Positions 27,949 to 37,334 of a stretch of 64,000 bases of DNA are shown here, in pieces. The position numbers and the translations under genes were made by a program. Position 1 is the stretch's first letter, and each line of letters opens with the position of its first letter. The notes under the pieces are model-generated. The model was given only the letters and a program-made list of their open reading frames with translations, was not told where the DNA came from and ran no database searches. The DNA comes from Cupriavidus basilensis (GTDB lineage: Bacteria > Pseudomonadota > Gammaproteobacteria > Burkholderiales > Burkholderiaceae), in contig NZ_CP062803.1 of the NCBI RefSeq assembly GCF_008801925.2, positions 4,502,735 through 4,566,734 of the forward strand, read 5' to 3'.

Positions 27949-29286
27949 TCATTGCACGAAGGCGCCGATGGTGAAGTACGGACTGCCGCTGCGCGACTCG
28001 AGGAAGCCGAACACGCCGCCGGTGAAGATGAACTTGCCGGTGGGGCTGGCCGCCGCGCCATCCTTGCGCGTGGTGGTGACCACGCCGGGCAATTGCTGCG
28101 AGAAGTCCAGCTTGAGCGCCGTGGCGAGCGAGGCATCCGACGGGTGGAACGGGTCGAGCATGGCCGCGTCCGCCGCCACCAGCGCGGTGGTGCGGTAGGC
28201 GAAGTTGCTGTCCACGCCGACGTACTCGCCGTTGACCGTGCCCTGCGTCACGGCGACGGCCGGCGCCATCATGCCGATGCCGATCTCATCGTCGGCGCCC
28301 AGTGCCATGCCGTTGGTGAGCGAGCCGTTGGCGTAGCCCACGCGGATCATCACCGGGACCAGCTGGCCGCGCAGCTTGCCCACGATCAGGTAGGCGCGGC
28401 CCAGCGTGGCGCCGAGCGTGGGCGGATCGATCTCACCCTTGTAGTTGGCCGACATCAGGCTGCCGTTGGCCTGGGGCACGAAGTTCTTGCCCTTTTGCGA
28501 GCAGGTGCCGCCCGTCTTGTTGTCGCACACCTGGAACGAGCCGTCGGCCGCCAGCGCCATGCGGTAGTCCTGCGCCACCGTCTGGAAGTTCTTCGACGGC
28601 ACCTCGTGAAAGCCGTAGCCGTTGTACTGGCCCGCGATCTTGGTGAGGTCGGTTTCGGTCTGCGCGAAGCCGATGAACTGGAAATACGGGAAGGTGGTAT
28701 CCGGCACCGCGCCCGCACCCAGGACGCCATTGAACTGGATGCGCGCACCCGGAATGGTGCCGCCCGCCACGCCCTCGCCAACGAACAGCCGCGCGGGGCG
28801 ATTCGGGTCCAGGCTCGCGCCGTTGAGCTGGAACGCGCACTGGTTGAGCTTGTCGGTGGGCAGGCCTGTTTCCTGCGACAGCGTGCCCGTCATCACGTTC
28901 TGGCCGCCGGTGGTGTCGCTGCGGGTCGGCAGGACCGTGCCCGTGGTGCGCGGCACGGAGGAGTCGAGGAAGGTCACTTGCCAGGTCTTCTTGCTGGTGT
29001 CGATCTGCACCTTGACCAGTTCCCCCGAGCCGGTGCCACCGGTGAAGGTGGTGGTGTAGTCCAGCGCCGCGGGACACAGCCGCACCGGTGTGGCCGGGGC
29101 GGAGCTGGTGGCAGCGGCGGTGCTGCCACCGCTGCTGCCGCTATCGCCGCCGCCGCCGCCGCCGCAGGCGGCCAGCATCGTGGCACCCAGCAGCGCCACG
29201 GCGTAGCGCAGGAGCCGCTGCCCATGATGACGCCTCCACGGCGTATGCTGCCGATCCTGTCCGTGCTGCCAAGGATGCTGATGCAT
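27949..29286 (-). CDS. DUF2957-type lipoprotein
   Basis: 445 residues from the ATG at 29286, preceded by AGGAG. The N-terminus is unusually basic and His-rich, then a lipobox (LLGATMLAAC) is followed by a Gly/Ser-rich linker. The rest lacks membrane helices and has several short beta-type segments with repeated G-T-V motifs and a few Cys. I recognise it as the DUF2957 family, known only from Burkholderiales; no function is established. Position directly upstream of the OmpW gene suggests a surface or periplasmic partner in uptake of a hydrophobic substrate. Confidence 0.72.
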   Translation of the reverse strand: MHQHPWQHGQDRQHTPWRRHHGQRLLRYAVALLGATMLAACGGGGGGDSGSSGGSTAAATSSAPATPVRLCPAALDYTTTFTGGTGSGELVKVQIDTSKKTWQVTFLDSSVPRTTGTVLPTRSDTTGGQNVMTGTLSQETGLPTDKLNQCAFQLNGASLDPNRPARLFVGEGVAGGTIPGARIQFNGVLGAGAVPDTTFPYFQFIGFAQTETDLTKIAGQYNGYGFHEVPSKNFQTVAQDYRMALAADGSFQVCDNKTGGTCSQKGKNFVPQANGSLMSANYKGEIDPPTLGATLGRAYLIVGKLRGQLVPVMIRVGYANGSLTNGMALGADDEIGIGMMAPAVAVTQGTVNGEYVGVDSNFAYRTTALVAADAAMLDPFHPSDASLATALKLDFSQQLPGVVTTTRKDGAAASPTGKFIFTGGVFGFLESRSGSPYFTIGAFVQ

Positions 29287-29561
29287 GATGCTTGTCTCCT
29301 GAAGCGCTGTGTCGCGCGTGGTGCCGTTTTGTTTTGTCTTGCGTGCCGCAATGCACGGCAACGCATCGTTCTTTTCCGTGCAGCGACTCTCGCTGCCGGG
29401 GCAAGCGAGCGTCAATAGAGTGCGCGTTCCAAACATGGCGCGCCGTGCCCTTGCCACCGCTGCGCAAGCGCTCGTGCCGTTTGTTCAAACCGCTGCGCGC
29501 GTGCTTGCGCAAGCGGATTCAAACGCGCGCGGCGCTGCCTGGCGGGCACGGTGATACCGCA

Positions 29562-30506
29562 TCAGAACTTGTAGTCGCTGTTTTTCGCGTCGAAGGCGCT
29601 CGCGTCAAAGGTCTTGCGCACCGCCTTCTCGAAGACAATCTTCTCGACCATGTTGCCCTCGGCATCCCAGGCGGTTTCCACGCGTGGCCAGGGGTTCTTC
29701 AGGTCCAGCATCAGCTGCACCCGCTTGGCGTAATAGCGTGGCGCGCCGGCTGGCAGGTCCCAGGTGAGCGCGACCATGCGCATGCCCTGCTCCTGCACGA
29801 TGTCCGCGCGTGTGAACTTCTCCGAGAGCCCGGCCGCGCGCAGCGACCTGGCATCGCGCTCGAGCATCGACACCACGTACTGGAAGCCCAGGTCGCGCAC
29901 CGTATGGTTGGACTGCGCGCGCGCGATGGTGCCATCGAGCGCGATCCACATCGAGGTGAACCCCAGCATGCCGCCGAGGTGGCCGTACATCTCATCCTTG
30001 CGCTGCGTCTCGTCGTAGATGATTTCCTGGCCGGCCTGGCTGCCGCCCGGCAGCCACTTCGCATAGAGCTGGCGCGGCGCGTGGCGGTAGCGGATCATCA
30101 TGCGCGCGGGCTGCTCTTGCCACTGGCCGTTGAGGCGCTCCTGGCGCGTCATCCAGTACTCGTACTCGGGGTAGCGGTTCATCTCGGTCTTGGCCCACAG
30201 CAGCGCGGCCTCGGGCTGCAGCGCGTTGATGGCCGCAAGCAGTTGCTCGTCGGGCAGCTTCGCCAGTTCTCCGCTGGCGATCTGCTTGGACAGTAGCGCG
30301 GCCTGCTGCTGCGCCGTGAGCCCGTCGTAGGCGGTGCCGGAGCCGGCGGGGGCCTGCGGCTGCGTTTGTGCGAGTGCCGGCAACGCGAGCGCGAAGAGGA
30401 AGGCGAAGGCGGCCGCGAGGTGGCGCAGCAAGGGCAATGGCATTCTCGATGCGGATACGGATACGAATACGGATGCGCCAAGCGCGTGGGAATACAAGGC
30501 TTTCAC
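29562..30506 (-). CDS. DUF1571-like exported protein
   Basis: 314 residues using the GTG at 30506, which has GGAG at suitable spacing; the internal ATG at 30443 lacks a ribosome site. A long basic n-region precedes the signal core LAAAFAFLFALALPALA. The body contains MMIRYRHAPRQLYAKWL and GQEIIYDETQRKDEMYGH, which I associate with the DUF1571 family (periplasmic, unknown role, possibly outer-membrane lipoprotein-carrier-like). It is 275 bp upstream of the DUF2957 gene on the same strand, so co-expression is likely but not certain. Confidence 0.65.
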   Translation of the reverse strand: MKALYSHALGASVFVSVSASRMPLPLLRHLAAAFAFLFALALPALAQTQPQAPAGSGTAYDGLTAQQQAALLSKQIASGELAKLPDEQLLAAINALQPEAALLWAKTEMNRYPEYEYWMTRQERLNGQWQEQPARMMIRYRHAPRQLYAKWLPGGSQAGQEIIYDETQRKDEMYGHLGGMLGFTSMWIALDGTIARAQSNHTVRDLGFQYVVSMLERDARSLRAAGLSEKFTRADIVQEQGMRMVALTWDLPAGAPRYYAKRVQLMLDLKNPWPRVETAWDAEGNMVEKIVFEKAVRKTFDASAFDAKNSDYKF

Positions 30507-30751
30507 GATGCGGATCTCCAGTTGTGGCGTCGGCCCGCGCGCAAAACGCGCGGAAAACGCGGGCGACAGCGGTCCACCGCGTGCGCGGGGCGCACGCGTG
30601 GTGTCATTGAGAACGGAATGCCTGAGTGCGGATCGCTGCGGCTATGCCGGGCTAAGGACGGCCGGATGCCTGGCGCAAGCGGGGCTCTCGCAACTCGGGT
30701 TCCTGGAGGCGGCCAGGCTCGCGCCGGCTGTTGACCGGCGCCAGCGCGCCG

Positions 30752-31687
30752 CTAGGTTCTGGAGCGGGTACGCATCCAGTCGTCGAGCGGATTGCTCGGG
30801 AAGACGATGGGGTGCTCGCGCGCGCCGCGCACCGCCATGCTGGTGACGGCGGCGCGTGTCGCGCCCTCGTTGCGTGCCGCGCGGCGTGTCTTGCGCACGG
30901 CAGCGGAAAGGGTGTCGGCGCGTTGCGCCTGTTCTGCCACCAGGGCATGGAGCGCGGCTTGCTCGGCATGCTTCGCAGCATGCTGGGTCGCGCCGATCTG
31001 GAATACATCCTGCAGCGCGCACAGTTGCTGGCTGGCGGGCACGGGTGCCTTGAGCGCAGCCACCACCATCGCGCTCAACTGCGCGAGCACGTGCGCGTCG
31101 CTCAGGTCCTTGCCTTGCGTGAAGGCCGGCAGCAGGTTGCCAAGCTCCTCGCCGGCCAGCACACCGGCCAGCGCCTTGAGCGCAAAGTTCAGGCGCCAGC
31201 CCAGTTCTTGCGGCGGGATCTCGGGCAGCGCGCGGGCGAAGGCATCGGAGAAGCGGCCGAACACCGGCGCGTAATGGCCGAGCAGATAAGACTGGATGAA
31301 TGGCGAGGTATCGGAATACACGCGCCCGAGCAGCCGCAGGAACGACGGGCCGCCCACTTCGGGCTCGCGCGCCATTTGCAGCGCGGGCACGAAGAGCGCA
31401 CCCATCACGTGTTCGCAGCGGATCTGCGCGCCCGGCCAGCGCGCCTCGCAGGCATCGAGCAGCGCCAGGCGGCGCGTGTTGAGCGGATCGAGCCGGCGGC
31501 CCAGGACCGCCTGCATCATGATGTCTTTACTGCGGAAGTGGTAATTGACCGCGGCCAGGTTGACGATCGCGCGCGATGTCACTTGCCGTAGCGAGGTGCC
31601 TTCGTAGCCAACCTCGATGAACAAGCGCTCGGTGGCGTCGAGAATGCGGGCCTTGGTGTCTCCTGCCGTGCCTTTTCCGGTCTTCAT
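30752..31687 (-). CDS. TetR-family regulator with long C-terminal extension
   Basis: 311 residues, about 100 longer than typical TetR proteins. The N-terminal helix-turn-helix reads ARILDATERLFIEVGYEGTSLRQVTSRAIVNLAAVNYHFRSKDIMMQAV. A ligand-binding domain follows, with FLRLLGRVYSDTSPFIQSYLL. The last about 80 residues are Ala- and Arg-rich and unlike the rest. It is divergent from nothing but lies between the DUF1571-like gene and the GMC oxidoreductase gene, all on the minus strand, and is the likely local regulator. Confidence 0.83.
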   Translation of the reverse strand: MKTGKGTAGDTKARILDATERLFIEVGYEGTSLRQVTSRAIVNLAAVNYHFRSKDIMMQAVLGRRLDPLNTRRLALLDACEARWPGAQIRCEHVMGALFVPALQMAREPEVGGPSFLRLLGRVYSDTSPFIQSYLLGHYAPVFGRFSDAFARALPEIPPQELGWRLNFALKALAGVLAGEELGNLLPAFTQGKDLSDAHVLAQLSAMVVAALKAPVPASQQLCALQDVFQIGATQHAAKHAEQAALHALVAEQAQRADTLSAAVRKTRRAARNEGATRAAVTSMAVRGAREHPIVFPSNPLDDWMRTRSRT

Positions 31688-31713
31688 AGGGGGGCGTCTC
31701 TCTTATGGTCATG

Positions 31714-31794
31714 CCGTACAACCCCAGCAAAACTCCACACACTGCAGCAGCTCCCTGCTCTGACGGCAAACGGATGCTTGAAACAGTTGTACGG
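31714..31794. promoter_or_regulatory. Inverted 9-bp repeats upstream of the TetR gene
   Basis: CCGTACAAC (31714-31722) and GTTGTACGG (31786-31794) are exact inverted copies in the 239-bp gap upstream of the TetR gene. Each contains GTAC. They could be two half-operators for autoregulation. The remaining part of the gap shows no gene. Confidence 0.35.
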
Positions 31795-31926
31795 AGCCTA
31801 GCTAGCGCTGCGCGCGTTTCACAAGTGCAATTTTGGAGCGTTGCCTCTAACTGGATTGGATTGTGCCTGCATGCCACGCGCGCCATGCCGGATTTTGCTT
31901 CCCTGCTAAAGGGGGGCGAGCGGCGC

Positions 31927-33522
31927 TCATCGGGCCAGCTGCCCAGCCAGCGCCTGGGCGTTCTGCGCGCTGAGTGCAAAAACAGACAGTTGCGGGTTCG
32001 CCCCGATGCTGGTCGGAAACACCGAGCCGTCCAGCACCGACAGGTTGGCCAGCTGGTGATGGCGGCCATGGCTGTCGACCACTCCACCCTGCGGCTGGTC
32101 GCTCATGGCGCAGCCGCCCATCAGGTGGGCGGTAAACAGCGCGGCGCGGAACTTGGCCAGCGGCAGCGTGGCGATGCCCTGCCTGGCTTGCGCCCAGCTG
32201 TCGTAGTACGGCGCGTCCAGGTGGGCTGGGCGCACCCGCAGCGCGCCCGCGGCGAACTGTGCCTCGGCCATGCTCAGCCAGGCGCGCCGCATGCCGTCCC
32301 AGACATAGTCGCTGATGTCGTAGTCGATCACCGGGCTGCCATCGTCGGCAATGCGCACACGGCCGCCTTCGCTCTGCGCCACAAAGCCATCGCGCAGCAG
32401 CGCCAGCATCGCGTTGGTATGCGGCAGCGCAGCCATGTCGGCGCGCAGCGCCTCGCCCACCTGGTTGAACACGCCCGCGCTGATGCCAGGGAACAAGGGC
32501 GGCACTTCCAGCTTGTAGCCCATCGGGCCGGTGGCGCCATCCTTCCACTGGAAGTGATCGGAGGCGATCGATTGCGGCGCGCCGTAGTACGGGTCGACCT
32601 GTTCGGGCATCACCGCCACGCTCAGGTTGACCGGATGGATGAAGGTGCGCACGCCGAGCCGCTGATACGGGTCCGGCACGCGCGAGCGCAGCAACAGCGC
32701 CGGTGTGTTGATGGCGCCGCCGGCCGCCACGTAGTGCCGTGCGCGCACGGTCACCGCGATGCCCGAAGGCGTGCGGCCATCGGCGCCGAGCGCTTCGCCG
32801 GCAAGCGTGGTGACCGCCTTGCCGTCATGCTCCAGCGCGCGCACCCGCACGCGGTGGACCAGCGTGGCGCCCCTGGCCAGCGCGGCGGGAATGGTCGATA
32901 CCAGCATCGATTGCTTGGCGTTGACCGGGCAGCCCAGCCCGCAATAGCCGGAGTTCCAGCAGCCCTTCACATTGCGCGGGATCACGTGCGACTCCCAGCC
33001 CAGCTTGTCGCAGCCGCGCTTGAGCACATCGTTGTTGTTGTTCGGCGGCATGCCCCACGGCGCCACCGACAGCCGTGCCTCCATGCGCTCGAACCACGGT
33101 GCCATGTCCGCGGGGCTGTGGCCGCTTACCGCGTGGTGCGCGGCCCAGTGCGCCAGCGTTTCCTTTGGCGTGCGAAAGCTCGACGACCAGTTCACCGTCG
33201 TGCTGCCGCCCACCGAGCGTCCTTGCAGGATAGCGATGGCGCCATCGGACGTGGCACGCGCCGCGCCCTCCTGGTACAGCTCGCGATAGGCGCGGCCCTC
33301 ATCCATGTCCTTGAAGCTGTCGGAGGTGCGCAGCGCGCCCTCCTCCACCAGCACCACGCGCAGACCGGCTTCGCTGAGGATCTCGGCGGCCACGCCGCCG
33401 CCGGCGCCGCTGCCGACAATGACAACGTCGGCGTCGAGCGAAATCGGCGCGGTCAGCGCAGCGCCGTCCACCACGTTCCAGCCGGCTGCGATGCCGGCGC
33501 TATAGATATCGGGAATGGCCAT
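31927..33522 (-). CDS. GMC-family FAD-dependent oxidoreductase
   Basis: 531 residues. The N-terminal dinucleotide motif is VVIVGSGAGGGVAAEILSEAGLRVVLVEEG, followed by the GMC signature block GRSVGGSTTVNWSSSFRTP. A Cys-rich stretch, GCWNSGYCGLGCPVNAKQS, is typical of the cholesterol oxidase/long-chain alcohol oxidase branch, and the C-terminus has HLMGGCAMS and a final SIGANPQLSVFALSAQNA. It oxidises an alcohol, probably long-chain or alicyclic. No secretion signal; the small Tat-type protein encoded 22 bp upstream may bring it to the membrane or pair with it. Confidence 0.88.
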   Translation of the reverse strand: MAIPDIYSAGIAAGWNVVDGAALTAPISLDADVVIVGSGAGGGVAAEILSEAGLRVVLVEEGALRTSDSFKDMDEGRAYRELYQEGAARATSDGAIAILQGRSVGGSTTVNWSSSFRTPKETLAHWAAHHAVSGHSPADMAPWFERMEARLSVAPWGMPPNNNNDVLKRGCDKLGWESHVIPRNVKGCWNSGYCGLGCPVNAKQSMLVSTIPAALARGATLVHRVRVRALEHDGKAVTTLAGEALGADGRTPSGIAVTVRARHYVAAGGAINTPALLLRSRVPDPYQRLGVRTFIHPVNLSVAVMPEQVDPYYGAPQSIASDHFQWKDGATGPMGYKLEVPPLFPGISAGVFNQVGEALRADMAALPHTNAMLALLRDGFVAQSEGGRVRIADDGSPVIDYDISDYVWDGMRRAWLSMAEAQFAAGALRVRPAHLDAPYYDSWAQARQGIATLPLAKFRAALFTAHLMGGCAMSDQPQGGVVDSHGRHHQLANLSVLDGSVFPTSIGANPQLSVFALSAQNAQALAGQLAR

Positions 33523-33543
33523 GAGGGACTCGTGTATGGGATT

Positions 33544-34122
33544 TCAGGCGTGCAGCGCACGAAAGACCGCGGGATTGGGGCCGGGGTATCCGCTGCCCGC
33601 CCACGCCGCCGGCAGCAGGTAGTAGCCCACGCTGCTGAGCTTGACCAGCACCACGGCGCCGGCATTCAAGGTGGCGAAGCGGCTGGCACGCCAGCGCGCA
33701 AGAAACTGGCGTGCCTGCTGCGTATCGGTCTGCTTCCAGTCCTGGCCCACGCCGGCGAGCACCCAGCGCAACGGCCCGATGGCGAGCAGGTCGAGCAGCT
33801 TGCGCAGTTCCGCGCGTGCGTTGGCATCCATGGCGGCGCATGTGGCGTCGACATTGCGCACGGCCTGGCCGAGCTGCAGTTCGCGCGGGCCGCGCTCGCG
33901 CTCGGCGAGCTCCGCCACCACGGCGGGCAGCAAGGCGGTGAACAACGCCACGTCGCCTTCGCGCAGGAACTGCATGCCGGCGGCGGGTTGCTTGTGCGCG
34001 GGCGCGCAGCCGGACAATGCCGGGACCAGGCCGGCGCACGCGAGCGCGGCGGACAAGCCAAAGCCAATCTTGAGAAAGCCGCGCCGCGACAGCGCGCGCG
34101 GCTCGGTGGCTGGGGTGTGCAT
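33544..34122 (-). CDS. Twin-arginine signal protein, probable small partner of the GMC oxidoreductase
   Basis: 192 residues, start at 34122 with AGGAG upstream. The N-terminus LSRRGFLKIGFGLSAALACAGLVPALSGC combines a twin-arginine motif with a lipobox-like Cys. The mature part is helical and ends YYLLPAAWAGSGYPGPNPAVF. Proteins of this shape, similar to gluconate 2-dehydrogenase subunit 3, commonly accompany GMC oxidoreductases and are needed for their maturation or export. It is immediately upstream of the GMC gene in the same operon. Confidence 0.75.
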   Translation of the reverse strand: MHTPATEPRALSRRGFLKIGFGLSAALACAGLVPALSGCAPAHKQPAAGMQFLREGDVALFTALLPAVVAELAERERGPRELQLGQAVRNVDATCAAMDANARAELRKLLDLLAIGPLRWVLAGVGQDWKQTDTQQARQFLARWRASRFATLNAGAVVLVKLSSVGYYLLPAAWAGSGYPGPNPAVFRALHA

Positions 34123-34294
34123 GGTATGTCTCCTTTTTTTGCGCTGATCCGTCTGCTTGCGGGTGGCTTGCGGGTGCATGGTGCGGGCATTGCACGGGCC
34201 TTGCGGTGGGCGTTGCCGATACCCCGCATTGACGCTCGCCGCAGTTTGGATAAAGATCGGGCCCCGGTCTTGATCCCGCATGACAGGTGATTTG

Positions 34295-35398
34295 ATGCCA
34301 CGCGCCAACGCGGCGCTCCCCGCCGCCGCTATCACCGACACCGCCAGCGCGGCTTACGTTGCCCGGACGCCCGGCACCGTGTCGCTGCCCTACCTGCGCA
34401 CCGTGCTCGACTATGGCGAGGCCGCCGGCATCGCGCCGGCCGACCAGCTCGTGATGGCAGGGCTTGATCCCGCCCTGCTCGACAGCGCGGCCGGCCCCGC
34501 CACGCGCATCGGCGTTGCGCACTACCTTGCGCTGCTCGATGCGCTGGAGCGCGCTGCCGGCGATCCGCTGGCGGGCCTGCACGCGGGCGCGGCGTTCCGG
34601 CCGCGCCACTATGCCGAGATGGGCTATGTGGTGCTGACCACGCCCACGGTGCGCGAGGCCATCCTGCAGGGCATCCGCTACGAGGTGCTGGCCAACGATA
34701 TCGGCCGCACCCGCCTGCATGAAACGGCGCAGGGCGCGTGGATGACGTGGGAGGCGCAGCACGGCCCGCTGTCGCGCCACGCGCACGAGCTGCACATGGC
34801 CACGTGGATCTGCTTTTCCCGCTGGCTGCTGGGCGACGGCTTCTTTGCCGAGCGCATCGAGTTCCCCCACGCGCCGCCACCCGGTGGCCACGCCGACGAT
34901 TACGGCCGGGTATTTGGCTGCCCGGTGGTCTTCAACGCCGGGCGCCACGCCATGCACATCGATCCCGCGTTGCTGGCGCGCCCTTCGATGCAGGCCGATG
35001 CGCAAATGCAGACACAGATGACGCGCATCGCCCAGGTCCAGCTGCGCGCGCTGGAGGCGGACGGCACCGGCGAGATCGCGCAGGCGCGTGCCTTTATCAG
35101 CGCAGCGCTGCATCGGGGCGAGGTGCCGATCGCGGCGGTGGCGGCGCACCTGCGCTTGCCGGTGCGCACGCTGCAGCGGCGGCTGCAGGCGCAGGGGCTG
35201 AGCTACTCCGCGCTGGTCGACGGGGTGCGCCGCGCCCAGGCCGAGCACTACCTCGCCGACCCCGCCATCAGCCTCGCCCAGCTGGCCATGCTGCTCGGCT
35301 TTTCGGAGCAAAGCGCGTTCAGCCATGCGTTCAAACGCTGGACGCAGGAAACCCCGAACGCCTGGCGCAAGCGGTTGCTGGGCCGCGCGCCGGGATAG
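34295..35398 (+). CDS. AraC-family regulator (OruR/ArgR-like, PF12625 N-terminal domain)
   Basis: 367 residues from the ATG at 34295, which has AGGTG upstream; 34280 is an alternative start. The large N-terminal domain (about 30-220) is of the 'arabinose-binding-like' PF12625 type. The C-terminal AraC DNA-binding domain contains VPIAAVAAHLRLPVRTLQRRLQAQGLSYSALVDGVRRAQAEHYL and ISLAQLAMLLGFSEQSAFSHAFKRWTQETPNAWRK. Such regulators often activate alkane or alcohol oxidation genes. It is divergent from the Tat-signal/GMC operon and 273 bp upstream of the monooxygenase operon, so it could control either. Confidence 0.88.
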   Translation: MPRANAALPAAAITDTASAAYVARTPGTVSLPYLRTVLDYGEAAGIAPADQLVMAGLDPALLDSAAGPATRIGVAHYLALLDALERAAGDPLAGLHAGAAFRPRHYAEMGYVVLTTPTVREAILQGIRYEVLANDIGRTRLHETAQGAWMTWEAQHGPLSRHAHELHMATWICFSRWLLGDGFFAERIEFPHAPPPGGHADDYGRVFGCPVVFNAGRHAMHIDPALLARPSMQADAQMQTQMTRIAQVQLRALEADGTGEIAQARAFISAALHRGEVPIAAVAAHLRLPVRTLQRRLQAQGLSYSALVDGVRRAQAEHYLADPAISLAQLAMLLGFSEQSAFSHAFKRWTQETPNAWRKRLLGRAPG

Positions 35399-35595
35399 CC
35401 ACCGTCGCCTGTCGGCAATATCTGGCAGATAGGAGGCGGTTTCAAACGCAGCGGCGGGTACGCCCTCCGGTGCGGAAAAGCGCGCTTTTTACCTGTTTCA
35501 TGCGCTCAAATCACTAATAAAATCCGCTAAAAATTAGAATGGCGATTCAAATCTCCGGGTTGACCCCGGGCGTTGGCGTGCCTACGATGACATCC

Positions 35596-35614
35596 ATCAA
35601 TGTCACAATCAATG
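35596..35614 (+). promoter_or_regulatory. ATCAATG direct repeats before the monooxygenase operon
   Basis: ATCAATG occurs at 35596-35602 and 35608-35614, 12 bp apart, about 60 bp upstream of the monooxygenase ATG. Direct repeats of this kind are usual for AraC-family activators, and the AraC gene is next door. The AAAAGCGCGCTTTT palindrome at 35476-35489 lies between and may end the araC message. Confidence 0.3.
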
Positions 35615-35671
35615 ATGTTGCGACGCAATACGGCATGCCGCCGTGCACGCAAGCGACACGAGAGACGCCTT

Positions 35672-37279
35672 ATGAATGCGCCAGCAGACCTGCCCCCGGA
35701 GTTATCCACAGCCCAGCCGTCACCGCAGGGGCCCGGCCCTGCCGAGCACATCGATATCGCCATCATCGGTACCGGGTTCGCCGGGCTGGGCATGGCGATC
35801 CGCCTCAAGCAGGCAGGCCTGCATGACTTCGCGCTGTTCGAGAAGGCCGGCTCGGTGGGGGGCACGTGGCGCGACAACCACTATCCTGGCTGCGCCTGCG
35901 ATGTGCAGTCGCACCTGTACTCGTTCTCCTTCGCGCCCAACCCCGACTGGTCGCGCATGTTTTCGCCGCAGCCGGAGATCCGTGCTTACCTGGAGCGCTG
36001 CACCGACCAGTTCCGCCTGCGCCCCCACCTGCGCCTGAACCACGAACTGCGCCGCGCCGCGTGGGACGACGCCAGCGGCACGTGGCAGCTCGACATGGCC
36101 GATGGCAAGCGCGTGCGCGCTCGCGTGCTGGTGTCGGGCATGGGCGGCCTGAGCCGGCCGGCGTATCCCGATATCCCGGGCCTGGCGCGTTTTCGCGGCG
36201 AGGCGTTTCACTCGCAGCACTGGAACCATGACTACGCGCTGGCGGGCAAGCGCGTGGCGGTGATCGGCACTGGCGCCAGCGCCATCCAGTTCGTGCCGCA
36301 GATCGCTGCGCAAGTGGCCCACCTGGACCTGTTCCAGCGCACGCCGCCGTGGATCATGCCCAAGCCCGATCGCAAGGTGTCCACCGCCGAGCGCTGGCTG
36401 TTCCGCCGCCTGCCGCTCACGCAAAAGCTCATGCGCACCGGCATCTACTGGGCGCTGGAGTCGCGCGTGCTTGGCTTCGTGGTGCATCCCAAGCTGATGA
36501 CGGTGGTGGCGCGCATCGCGCGCCGCCATATCAAGCGGCAGATCGCCGATCCCGTGCTGCGCGCCACCGTCACGCCGGACTACACCATCGGCTGCAAGCG
36601 CGTGCTGATCTCCAACGACTACTACCCCGCGCTGGCGCGCGCCAATGTGGATGTGGTGGCGCAAGGCATCGACCACGTGGAGGAAGACGCCATCGTGATG
36701 CGCGACGGCACCCGCCGCCAGGCGGACTGCATCATCTTTGGCACCGGCTTTCACGCCACCGACCCGATTCCGCGCGGCGCCATCCTCGGCCAGCGCGGCG
36801 CCGACCTGCTCGACGCCTGGCGCGATGGCGCCGAGGCGTACCTGGGCACCACCGTGGCCGGCTTCCCCAACCTGTTCCTGGTGGTGGGGCCCAACACCGG
36901 CCTGGGGCATAGCTCGATGGTGTTCATGATCGAGTCGCAGGTGAACTACATCCTCGGCGCGCTCAAGGCCATGGGCCAGCAGCGTGTGCAGGCCATCGAC
37001 GTGCGCCCGCCCGCGCAGCGCGACTACAACGCCGGGCTGCAGCGCAAGCTGGCGGGCGCGGTGTGGTCGGAGGGCGGCTGCGTGAGCTGGTACCTCGACC
37101 CCAAGACCGGCAAGAACACCACGCTGTGGCCCGGGTTCACCTGGCAGTTCCGCCGCGCCACCGCACGCTTTCGCATGGCTGACTACGAGATCCGTCCGCT
37201 GATGCACCACGCGCCCGCAGCCAACGCAGCCAACGCAGCCAACGCAGCCAACGCAGCCAACCGGGCCATCGAGGCGTGA
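35672..37279 (+). CDS. Flavin monooxygenase of the Baeyer-Villiger type
   Basis: 535 residues from the ATG at 35672. FAD site IAIIGTGFAGLGMAIRL; then GGTWRDNHYPGCACDVQSHLYSFSF; the Baeyer-Villiger fingerprint FxGxxxHxxxW appears as FRGEAFHSQHW; the NADPH site VAVIGTGASAIQFVPQI follows. These show a class B flavoprotein that inserts oxygen into a ketone, giving an ester or lactone. The C-terminal tail is a run of NAA repeats encoded by a 9-bp tandem repeat. It is first of five genes (SDR, alpha/beta hydrolase, diiron protein, rubredoxin). AlmA-type alkane oxidation is an alternative reading. Confidence 0.9.
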   Translation: MNAPADLPPELSTAQPSPQGPGPAEHIDIAIIGTGFAGLGMAIRLKQAGLHDFALFEKAGSVGGTWRDNHYPGCACDVQSHLYSFSFAPNPDWSRMFSPQPEIRAYLERCTDQFRLRPHLRLNHELRRAAWDDASGTWQLDMADGKRVRARVLVSGMGGLSRPAYPDIPGLARFRGEAFHSQHWNHDYALAGKRVAVIGTGASAIQFVPQIAAQVAHLDLFQRTPPWIMPKPDRKVSTAERWLFRRLPLTQKLMRTGIYWALESRVLGFVVHPKLMTVVARIARRHIKRQIADPVLRATVTPDYTIGCKRVLISNDYYPALARANVDVVAQGIDHVEEDAIVMRDGTRRQADCIIFGTGFHATDPIPRGAILGQRGADLLDAWRDGAEAYLGTTVAGFPNLFLVVGPNTGLGHSSMVFMIESQVNYILGALKAMGQQRVQAIDVRPPAQRDYNAGLQRKLAGAVWSEGGCVSWYLDPKTGKNTTLWPGFTWQFRRATARFRMADYEIRPLMHHAPAANAANAANAANAANRAIEA

Positions 37280-37334
37280 GCGCGTCGCGTGCCCGGCCAC
37301 GAGCCAGACCAGAAGCACACCGAGGAGACACCGC

